DNA of 38,556 nucleotides from a virus. The stretch spans positions 1 to 38,556 of IMG/VR virus record IMGVR_UViG_3300037119_001989. One strand, written 5' to 3'. The position numbers and the translations under genes are program-made. This document shows positions 1 through 4,597 of the stretch, piece by piece. Under the pieces are notes generated by a model. The model saw only the letters and a program-made list of their open reading frames with translations. It was not told where the DNA came from and searched no databases. Position 1 is the first letter of the stretch. The number at the start of each line of letters is the position of its first letter.

Positions 1-210
1 ACTGATCTTCTGCCCGTGCTCGCGCCACTTGCGGATGGTGTAGACTGAGACACCGGCTTTGCTGGCCGCGACGTCCCAGGGCACGCCAGCGCGCACGGCA
101 GCCACCACGGCCCGACGCACGGCCGGGGTCAGCCCAGGGGGGACGACTGCCTTCGGCTTGGCGGTGCGGCCGGGGGTGTACCGGGGCGGGGCTTTGCGGG
201 TGGTGCGCAC
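1..210 (-). CDS. Partial HTH protein, candidate terminase small subunit
   Basis: This minus-strand gene is open from a GTG at 210 to the window edge (70 codons, no stop). After a basic Arg/Thr/Pro-rich N-terminus, the sequence from about residue 35 (RRAVVAAVRAGVPWD, then SKAGVSVYTIRKWREHG) has the layout of a helix-turn-helix with Trp-Arg in the recognition helix, as in phage small terminases and transposase-like HTH domains. Small terminases bind the packaging site and hand DNA to the large terminase. Its position at the downstream end of the minus-strand arm, with protease and capsid genes entering from the other window edge, fits the usual terS-terL-portal-protease order if the genome is circular. 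The ribosome binding site GCAGGGG overlaps a small hairpin. An ordinary HTH regulator remains possible. Confidence 0.5.
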   Translation of the reverse strand, partial: MRTTRKAPPRYTPGRTAKPKAVVPPGLTPAVRRAVVAAVRAGVPWDVAASKAGVSVYTIRKWREHGQKIS

Positions 211-227
211 CCCTGCAAGATACAGGG
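211..227 (-). promoter_or_regulatory. Hairpin over the ribosome binding site of the HTH gene
   Basis: CCCTG (211-215) and CAGGG (223-227) can pair around a 7-nt loop. On the minus strand the CAGGG arm is the ribosome binding site of the GTG-started gene at 210, so the stem would hide it. A 5-bp stem is weak, and the regulatory role is inferred. Confidence 0.25.
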
Positions 228-321
228 CCTAGCGGTGGGGGACCATTGGCTTTGCAATACTGCCGCTGCGTAGTAATGGCTAATACTAAGGGGCCATACA
301 GCAACCGGCACAATACCGCTT

Positions 322-363
322 GCCCGGCCCCCGTGCCTGTGGGGCAACGGGGGTTTGCCGGGC
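322..363 (-). terminator. Strong GC hairpin, terminator-like, without a U tract
   Basis: GCCCGG (322-327) pairs with CCGGGC (358-363), CCCCCGT (328-334) with ACGGGGG (347-353), and GCC (335-337) with GGC (343-345). This makes a stem of about 16 bp with a TTTG bulge. It lies just after the stop codon of the minus-strand membrane peptide at 383 and before the HTH gene at 210. No T run follows on either strand, so it may be a processing or stability element rather than a classical terminator. Confidence 0.45.
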
Positions 364-382
364 GCTAGCAACTAATTGGCTA

Positions 383-505
383 CTATTTGCTCCAGGCCAG
401 CAGAATGACTTTCGCCACATGCAGCATGAGGGTGACAACGGCGAGGAACAGGACCAGCAGCATGGCCCACCATTCGCGGTCCTTCACTGCTTCACCGGCC
501 TGCAT
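383..505 (-). CDS. 40-residue single-pass membrane peptide
   Basis: The ATG at 505 opens a 40-codon frame ending TAG at 383-385. It overlaps the end of the upstream gene by 22 nt in another frame. A charged N-terminus (MQAGEAVKDREWW) is followed by a hydrophobic run of about 20 residues (AMLLVLFLAVVTLMLHVAKV) and a short tail ending WSK, typical of small phage inner-membrane proteins. No good ribosome binding site precedes it, so translation may be coupled to the upstream gene. A GTG seven codons downstream is an alternative start. Function is unknown; small holin-like or superinfection-exclusion roles are only possibilities. Confidence 0.5.
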   Translation of the reverse strand: MQAGEAVKDREWWAMLLVLFLAVVTLMLHVAKVILLAWSK

Positions 506-804
506 ATCATGGGCGGCCCATCGTACGTCTCGCCGATGACGGTCTTCACGTCCGTGCGCTCAAGCGCGCACAGCGGCCCCATGTCCGACCCCGCGTTGAT
601 CCTCTTCGCGCAGGTGTCGCAGTAGAACGCCTCGGTGATGCGGTTCCACCAGCGCCGGCCCATGGTCAGCTGAGTCTGACACGCGGTGCGGTTGCACCGG
701 GTCGTTCCCTTGCCCGGGGTGATGGGCATGGACTCTGACTCGAAGTGAAAGGGAAGGCGGCCCTTGCGCTTGGCCTTGCGGATGATCTTGTCTTCGGGAC
801 TCAT
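484..804 (-). CDS. Hypothetical protein with a Cys pair (possible zinc ribbon)
   Basis: The start is the ATG at 804, which overlaps the upstream TGA as ATGA. This is preferred over an in-frame ATG further upstream that would run deep into the neighbouring gene. The product is 106 residues. It has a basic N-terminus (KIIRKAKRKGR), then a CNRTAC pair at about residues 38-43 and an FYCDTCAKR pair near residue 61, which together could bind one zinc. The C-terminal third is not recognised. Zinc-ribbon proteins of this size in phages often act as host-takeover or nucleic-acid-binding factors, but nothing here proves that. Confidence 0.6.
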   Translation of the reverse strand: MSPEDKIIRKAKRKGRLPFHFESESMPITPGKGTTRCNRTACQTQLTMGRRWWNRITEAFYCDTCAKRINAGSDMGPLCALERTDVKTVIGETYDGPPMICRPVKQ

Positions 805-1157
805 TTGCGTTTCCTCTTGGTGGGTGCTGAGGTGAATGTGATGGGGCCGCTGCTGGCGATTGTGAACCGCGAGATGCTGACCCCAGCCATCATTCGCGTC
901 CATGGGCCGTCACCGACATGTATCACTTCTCGGTCCGTCTCGAACCGTTCGAGGCGGGCTGCGAGCTGGTACGTGCCGTCCTTGGTCTGGATGAACACCT
1001 TGGCTGCGTGCGGGTCATCGATCCACGGCGACTCGGCAACGAGCTTCTCCCTGCGCTTGCGCGCACGATTCTGCTTGGCCTGCGCTGCCTTGAGCTTCTT
1101 CCGCTTAGCGGGTGACAGGATCTCAGGCTCGGGGCCGTCCCACTCGTAAGGATCCAT
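801..1157 (-). CDS. Hypothetical basic protein
   Basis: 118 residues. The start ATG at 1157 shares one base with the stop of the upstream gene (TAATG), and the stop overlaps the next gene as ATGA, so all three are probably translated in series. Residues 12-38 are a Lys/Arg-rich helix (AKRKKLKAAQAKQNRARKRR), and the protein ends in KRKRK, so nucleic-acid contact is plausible. The middle (residues about 47-105) looks like a small beta-rich domain. No family is recognised. Confidence 0.6.
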   Translation of the reverse strand: MDPYEWDGPEPEILSPAKRKKLKAAQAKQNRARKRREKLVAESPWIDDPHAAKVFIQTKDGTYQLAARLERFETDREVIHVGDGPWTRMMAGVSISRFTIASSGPITFTSAPTKRKRK

Positions 1158-1567
1158 TATTCACACTCCATGCGGCAGAGCTTAACGAAGTTCCTCAAAG
1201 CGAAAGCCTTGGCTTCGTTAAGCGATGGTAGGACACTGTATTCGCGGTCGTTCATGTGCCACGTCAGCAGCGACGCAGTCTTCTCGTCCACCATGATGGA
1301 CACCCGCCAGCCGCGCGTCGGCACGGAATCGTCTGCGGTACACCAGAAGATCCGCTTGAAGACAGTGCGCTCGAACGTCTGCGTCTTGATGAACCCGTTG
1401 CGGCCGATGACGTTCACGGGCTTGAAGTAGCCGTAGAACGCTTCACCGCGCACCATGCCCTTGACGACTGCCTTGGCGGTTGCGGTGTGGCTCAGCGACT
1501 CCGACTCGGTCCAGTCGTAGTGCTTGTCGGCGAGGTCGACCCATACGATCGTCTGCTTGTGCTTCAC
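1157..1567 (-). CDS. Hypothetical protein
   Basis: 136 residues starting at a GTG (1567) that overlaps the upstream TGA as GTGA, a junction type used repeatedly in this phage. The sequence is mixed alpha/beta with many aromatic residues (WVDLADKHYDW, FYGYFKP, FKRIFWC). No signal peptide, membrane segment or catalytic motif is seen. The context is the small-gene early-type arm upstream of the terminase candidate. Function unknown. Confidence 0.6.
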   Translation of the reverse strand: MKHKQTIVWVDLADKHYDWTESESLSHTATAKAVVKGMVRGEAFYGYFKPVNVIGRNGFIKTQTFERTVFKRIFWCTADDSVPTRGWRVSIMVDEKTASLLTWHMNDREYSVLPSLNEAKAFALRNFVKLCRMECE

Positions 1568-1812
1568 AGGGTCACCCAGATGACGTTATCCTGCTGGCAC
1601 TTCTTGGCGATCCACTCGATGGCCTTGTGCGCGCTGTTGAATGACGCTTCACATGCCCACGCTGGGCTGAACAACCCCTGAGGGTCTTCGCGCCAGTGGT
1701 ACAGATGTACCTCTCGGTAATGCTTTGATGACTGGAGTGCGAACGCTTCGGGCATCGCGGGGGCTTTGGGTAGCTCCGCCGTGTTGGTGCATGCGTAGAT
1801 GACGACGTTCAT
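1564..1812 (-). CDS. Hypothetical small protein
   Basis: 82 residues from an ATG at 1812 that overlaps the upstream stop as ATGA. The layout is beta-alpha (MNVVIYACTNTAELP at the start, SAHKAIEWIAKKCQQDNVIWVTL at the end), compatible with a compact globular fold. No motif is recognised. It is co-translated with the genes on either side. Confidence 0.6.
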   Translation of the reverse strand: MNVVIYACTNTAELPKAPAMPEAFALQSSKHYREVHLYHWREDPQGLFSPAWACEASFNSAHKAIEWIAKKCQQDNVIWVTL

Positions 1813-2012
1813 ACGGGCACCAGGGAGCTGAGGATATGCGAAGCGTTGTTAATGGCCAGCTCAAGCTGACCCTTGGCGATGTTGTACTGACGGACCTTTT
1901 CCATGTTCAGCACATCGTTGGCCTGCTCCTCAACCGCGAGGATGTACGCCAGTTCGGCCCGGTGTACAGCGGCAGCGGCTTCAACGAGCCTGAGAGCGCG
2001 GGACTTGATCAT
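1809..2012 (-). CDS. Small helical protein, possible paralogue of its upstream neighbour
   Basis: 67 residues, almost wholly alpha-helical with Ala/Leu/Glu heptad-like spacing (VEAAAAVHRAELAYILAVEE). The pattern of Ala-rich helix, then a LAE/ELAY segment, then a second helix rich in LAI resembles the gene immediately upstream (2009-2221). The two may be an old tandem duplication. The start overlaps the upstream stop as ATGA. Function unknown. Confidence 0.6.
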   Translation of the reverse strand: MIKSRALRLVEAAAAVHRAELAYILAVEEQANDVLNMEKVRQYNIAKGQLELAINNASHILSSLVPV

Positions 2013-2221
2013 ACCGCCTCCATTTCGCCCATAGCGCGCTCAACTGCAATGATGGCCAAGCGGTAGTTCTCTTTCGCCTGCTTACGGGCCTTCGTGTTAG
2101 CGACGCTGTAGTGCCCCGGGGCGAGAGCGTAGCCGACCAGGGCGCGCGTCTTGCTGGCCTTGTACGCCTGCTCGGCGAGGACCAGGGCGTTGGCGGCTTT
2201 GAGAACGTTGAGGGCGGACAT
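2009..2221 (-). CDS. Small helical protein, first gene behind leader element P1
   Basis: 70 residues starting at the ATG at 2221, chosen because AAGGAG sits at the right distance (2228-2233) within a leader element found six times in the window. A longer reading from 2245 would run through that leader. The protein is helical (NVLKAANALVLAEQAY, then AKENYRLAIIAVERAMGEME) with a Gly/Pro loop between the helices. It heads a chain of minus-strand genes that overlap by one to four bases, and leader P1 probably drives them. Confidence 0.65.
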   Translation of the reverse strand: MSALNVLKAANALVLAEQAYKASKTRALVGYALAPGHYSVANTKARKQAKENYRLAIIAVERAMGEMEAV

Positions 2222-2289
2222 GGCTAGCTCCTTGGTGACTTGCACCGGCTGGTATGGCTATGTGATAACAGCCGGTTTCAACTCTGCAA
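2222..2289 (-). promoter_or_regulatory. Leader element P1 (promoter, hairpin, ribosome binding site)
   Basis: On the minus strand TTGCAG (2284-2289), a 16-bp spacer and TATCAC (2262-2267) form a promoter-like pair. They are followed by GGTG-CAAGT-CACC (2234-2246) and then AAGGAG (2228-2233). The stretch ATAGCCATACCAGCCGG downstream of the -10 box is identical in copies P3 and P5. The -35 box touches the stop of the upstream gene. Confidence 0.7.
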
Positions 2290-2712
2290 CTATAAAAGCG
2301 GATCCTCGTAGCGAATGCCCAGGTCCTCGCAGTCCTGCGGGGTGAGTTTCTCCATGACCTTCCTGCGTCGCTCCTTCCGTTCCTCGCGTGCAGCGAACTC
2401 CGCTGCCTCCCGACGATCCTGTTCTTCGTGCCTCTCCCACCACTCCTTCAGCTCACAGTCAACCTTCGGGCTGTCGCGGAAGGTGTTCTCCAGGGCCACC
2501 TTGACGGAGTTGTTGGTGCGCAGCAGCGCGCACAGCTTGGCCGCATAGTCGTTATCCTTTCCGTCGATGAGGTCCTCCGTCACGGCAGCCTTGAGGCCGG
2601 GCATGATCGCGACGTCGAGAGCGCGGATGTAGAGCCGTGCCACGTAGCGACGACGGTCCTTTTCCGCAGCGCGGTTCTCTCGGTCAGTTGGGTATGCGTC
2701 GTGACAGGGCAT
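2290..2712 (-). CDS. Hypothetical charged protein
   Basis: 140 residues from the ATG at 2712, chosen over an in-frame ATG at 2730 because CGGAG lies a normal distance upstream of 2712. It opens MPCHDAYPTDRENR, a start I associate with small phage proteins of unknown role. The middle is helical, and the C-terminal third is a very charged coiled-coil-like helix (RREAAEFAAREERKERRRK). No catalytic motif is visible. It is preceded by the tiny gene at 2715-2807 and followed by leader P1. Confidence 0.6.
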   Translation of the reverse strand: MPCHDAYPTDRENRAAEKDRRRYVARLYIRALDVAIMPGLKAAVTEDLIDGKDNDYAAKLCALLRTNNSVKVALENTFRDSPKVDCELKEWWERHEEQDRREAAEFAAREERKERRRKVMEKLTPQDCEDLGIRYEDPLL

Positions 2713-2714
2713 GG

Positions 2715-2807
2715 TTATTCTCCGAGCCATTTCCGGGTGAGGATGAATCCCTTACGCAGGCGGCCCTTGCCCAGGGCCACCGCGAGGGAGAGCGGGAAGC
2801 GGATCAC
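2715..2807 (-). CDS. 30-residue basic peptide
   Basis: GTG at 2807 overlaps the upstream TGA as GTGA, GGGAG lies 8 nt before it, and the frame stops at TAA 2715-2717. The peptide VIRFPLSLAVALGKGRLRKG continues for ten residues to WLGE. The overlap style and ribosome binding site match the accepted genes around it, and it fills an otherwise empty gap of about 90 bases. Function unknown. Chance openness cannot be excluded at this length. Confidence 0.45.
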   Translation of the reverse strand: MIRFPLSLAVALGKGRLRKGFILTRKWLGE

Positions 2808-3028
2808 TTGTTCCACTCCCAGTCGAACTTCGCATTGTTCCAAACGGGCTTAACGTAGACCCCGGTCTTCACTTCGCGTCGGTAGCGGCGCGACACCTTG
2901 GCACGGTGGCAGAGGATCGTCCGCACAGTGGGTGCATGCGCCCCACCAGTGCGCCCCAGCTCGACGGCGAGCTTGCATGTCCAGGCGGCGATGGAGTTGG
3001 CAGCAGTGGGCTTGTGGAGGACGATCAT
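2804..3028 (-). CDS. Hypothetical small basic protein behind leader P2
   Basis: 74 residues from the ATG at 3028, with AAGGAG at 3035-3040 provided by leader element P2. The sequence has a helical start (ANSIAAWTCKLAVELGRTGG), then a basic segment (CHRAKVSRRYRREVKTG) and an aromatic tail (WNNAKFDWEWNK). No known family. It is probably co-transcribed with the 30-residue peptide and the 140-residue protein that follow. Confidence 0.6.
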   Translation of the reverse strand: MIVLHKPTAANSIAAWTCKLAVELGRTGGAHAPTVRTILCHRAKVSRRYRREVKTGVYVKPVWNNAKFDWEWNK

Positions 3029-3095
3029 GGCTAGCTCCTTGCGCGGGTGCGCGGCTGGTATGACTACTTGATAGTCTGTAGCTTGGAAAGCACAA
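3029..3095 (-). promoter_or_regulatory. Leader element P2
   Basis: On the minus strand TTGTGC (3090-3095), a 16-bp spacer and TATCAA (3068-3073) are followed by GCGC-ACCC-GCGC (3041-3052) and AAGGAG (3035-3040). The dyad around the -10 box differs from P3 by a matched pair of changes (GGC..GCC becomes GAC..GTC), so the symmetry is kept. The promoter lies within the 3' end of the HTH gene at 3064-3306. Confidence 0.65.
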
Positions 3096-3306
3096 GGGGA
3101 TTCTTTTCAGCCCATGCCAGCACGTACGCAATGGTCACCCTGCCGCCCTCGTCGTTCATCACGCGGTTGAGCGTATCCCAGGACATGCCCATCTCAGCGG
3201 CGACGTCGAGTCGGCTTCGGTCCTTCCCCTCCAGCTGGCGGATGATCTGCTTCGCCCGATCCCTGTCCTGCGTCATCTGTGGGGTGATCCGCATTCTGCC
3301 GCCCAT
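3064..3306 (-). CDS. Predicted HTH transcriptional regulator
   Basis: 80 residues with AAGGAG ideally placed before the ATG at 3306. The centre (residues about 31-52, RLDVAAEMGMSWDTLNRVMN) has the spacing of an XRE/Cro-type helix-turn-helix, with Ala-Ala-Glu in the first helix and a polar recognition helix after Gly-Met-Ser. The remainder is helical. This is the best candidate in the window for a phage repressor or early-late switch, and it could recognise the dyad in the six leader elements, one of which (P2) lies in its own 3' end. That link is inference. Confidence 0.6.
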   Translation of the reverse strand: MGGRMRITPQMTQDRDRAKQIIRQLEGKDRSRLDVAAEMGMSWDTLNRVMNDEGGRVTIAYVLAWAEKNPLVLSKLQTIK

Positions 3307-3415
3307 GTTCCAGCTCCTTGATTCGCGCGTCCAGCTTCAGCAGCAGTTCGCGCAGGTTTTCGTTATTGACCAGCCGTTGCCCGGCTACGTCCTCGAAGCA
3401 GTCTTCTACATTCAC
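3194..3415 (-). CDS. Hypothetical protein overlapping the HTH gene
   Basis: GTG at 3415 overlaps the upstream TGA as GTGA. The first 37 residues (NVEDCFEDVAGQRLV, then NLRELLLKLDARIKELEH) read like a genuine helical protein. The last 36 residues overlap the HTH gene by 113 nt and are low-complexity Asp/Gly/Pro/Arg, so the tail may be only the shadow of the better-supported regulator. Either the gene is real with an unusually long overlap, or a stop codon has been lost. Function unknown. Confidence 0.4.
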   Translation of the reverse strand: MNVEDCFEDVAGQRLVNNENLRELLLKLDARIKELEHGRQNADHPTDDAGQGSGEADHPPAGGEGPKPTRRRR

Positions 3416-3561
3416 TTTCTGGCCTTTCCCGCGAACCATACGATCGCGACGGTTGGTATGACGCCGAGGAAGAACAGCACGCCGATGGGCTTGGCCCACC
3501 ACTTCAGGTCGATCCAGAAGTCGCGCTTGGCGCAGTCCCACAGGATGGCAGCGTTCGTCAT
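3412..3561 (-). CDS. 49-residue single-pass membrane protein
   Basis: ATG at 3561 overlaps the upstream stop as ATGA, and AAGGGG precedes it. The product starts MTNAAILWDCAKRDFWIDLKWWA, followed by one strong membrane segment (PIGVLFFLGVIPTVAIVWF) and a basic GKARK tail. The positive C-terminus suggests an N-out, C-in orientation. Function unknown. The size and context fit an accessory phage membrane protein rather than an identifiable holin. Confidence 0.6.
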   Translation of the reverse strand: MTNAAILWDCAKRDFWIDLKWWAKPIGVLFFLGVIPTVAIVWFAGKARK

Positions 3562-3722
3562 GCGTTTTCCCCTTCATCGTGTCTGGCGTTCTCGAGCATG
3601 AGCCGCGCTTCGGCGCTACCCACCTGCTCGATCATGGTCTGCCCCAGCTCGCGGGCCAGCTTGCCCAGGTCCTTGGCCACCTCGTACTGATCGCCTCCGT
3701 AGGTGGGGAACTCAATGGTCAC
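3558..3722 (-). CDS. 54-residue acidic protein
   Basis: GTG at 3722 overlaps the upstream TGA as GTGA, and the stop at 3558-3560 overlaps the next ATG. The product is acidic and helical (YEVAKDLGKLARELGQTMIE, then EARLMLENARHDEGENA). Codon choice is G/C-ending like its neighbours, and the double overlap supports a real gene. No family recognised. Confidence 0.5.
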   Translation of the reverse strand: MTIEFPTYGGDQYEVAKDLGKLARELGQTMIEQVGSAEARLMLENARHDEGENA

Positions 3723-3925
3723 GGCCGGTCCAGTTCACTGGGGTGAACGGAATCCCGATTCAGCGTAGCGATGATGCCTGCAATGGTGCATAGGGCCAGC
3801 AGGCAGAACACGAACCCATAGAGCCACCCGGGGGCGCCGAAGCGCTCCAGTGACAGGAAGGCCACGAGGTATGCCTGCAACCCCACAATGGGGGAAGGGA
3901 GGTACTTGGATGCGATGACTTTCAT
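3719..3925 (-). CDS. 68-residue two-pass membrane protein
   Basis: ATG at 3925 overlaps the stop of the lipoprotein gene as ATGA. Two hydrophobic stretches (about residues 12-27, IVGLQAYLVAFLSL, and 34-53, WLYGFVFCLLALCTIAGIIATL) are separated by a short charged turn (ERFGAPG). The tail is polar. Two short segments in a small protein fit a pinholin or holin layout, but no lysis enzyme lies nearby, so this is only a possibility. Confidence 0.5.
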   Translation of the reverse strand: MKVIASKYLPSPIVGLQAYLVAFLSLERFGAPGWLYGFVFCLLALCTIAGIIATLNRDSVHPSELDRP

Positions 3926-4242
3926 TTGGGTGCCTTGAATGCACGGATGTCGATTTGGCGGGACTCGGCGAGGCCCTGGAGCATGGTCTTGATGAGGATG
4001 GTTTCGCTGGGGTAGCGCGTGGGGTCGGCCTTGATGTAGATCTTGCCCTCGCCCACCATGACGTCCGCACCCCAGCGCGGGTCCGTCTCGATGCCGGTGC
4101 CCTCTTCGGCCATGTTGTTCATCGTCACAGCGTCGGTGAGATAGATCTCGATCTCTGCTCCGGGGTTGATGCAGTGGGGCCGGTGTGCAGTGCTGCACGA
4201 GGCAAGGAGGAAGGAAAGAAGGATGAGATGTTTCATGCCCAT
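3922..4242 (-). CDS. Small predicted lipoprotein
   Basis: 106 residues. The N-terminus MKHLILLSFLLASC is a signal peptide with a lipobox (LASC), so the mature protein would begin at Cys and be lipid-anchored in the envelope. The mature part is mixed alpha/beta (AEIEIYLTDAVTMNN, then GEGKIYIKADPTRYPSETILIKTM). ATG at 4242 or 4236 could be the start. This is the most upstream gene of the small-gene run after the AT-rich candidate origin. A role in superinfection exclusion or lysis is possible but not shown. Confidence 0.65.
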   Translation of the reverse strand: MGMKHLILLSFLLASCSTAHRPHCINPGAEIEIYLTDAVTMNNMAEEGTGIETDPRWGADVMVGEGKIYIKADPTRYPSETILIKTMLQGLAESRQIDIRAFKAPK

Positions 4243-4558
4243 TTGTCTGCCGCCGGGAGTGAAAGTAAAGCATCGAATTGGGGCACCCCCTGCTTAACCC
4301 CCCTCCAAAGTGCCAGCTACAGCCCTATCGATTTGATCGATGAATCTATTTTGCCAAAGAAAAAGTAATGTATTTAAAGAGGGGGTAGAAGGGGTAATAT
4401 TAAATATACACTGTAAAAGCGATAAAACGGCACCCCCGCATCGGCCCCCGGCTTTCACCCCCGCAAATACCCCCGCTACAAGCCATTTGTCGACTTTTTT
4501 CATATGACTTGGCTCGACTTTCACGCTAAAATGGTGACTAATGACAAAAACCGACCTA
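4243..4558. other. Candidate replication origin: AT-rich tract plus ACCCCCGC repeats
   Basis: About 316 bases without a convincing gene. Roughly 4325-4430 is clearly AT-rich for this genome. It contains two ATCGAT palindromes (4327 and 4338, 11 bp apart) and an AAAGAGGGGGTAGAAGGGG purine run. From 4431 the G-poor strand carries three ACCCCCGC repeats at short intervals, plus a CCCCCGG variant. An AT-rich unwinding segment beside short iterated repeats, next to the primase-helicase gene, is the usual make-up of a phage origin. No DnaA box is evident. The origin role is inferred. Confidence 0.4.
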
Positions 4559-4588
4559 CCCCATCTTACATAAAAAGGCAAGATGGGG
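4559..4588 (-). terminator. Intrinsic terminator of the primase transcript
   Basis: CCCCATCTT (4559-4567) and AAGATGGGG (4580-4588) form a 9-bp stem with a 12-nt loop, 9 nt after the primase stop codon. On the minus strand the stem is followed within 8 nt by TTTTT. On the plus strand it is followed by GCTGTTTT, so it may work in both directions. Confidence 0.55.
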
Positions 4589-4597
4589 GCTGTTTTA

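Noticed and set aside
254-281. TTGCAA-N16-TAATGG on the plus strand, resembling the leader promoter boxes
   Set aside because: No plus-strand gene follows for several kilobases, the dyad and hairpin are missing, and the match is short enough to occur by chance. Antisense function cannot be argued from sequence alone.
4431-4500. ACCCCCGC repeats as a CRISPR-like array
   Set aside because: The repeats are only 8 bases, few and irregularly spaced. They fit iterons better than CRISPR repeats.
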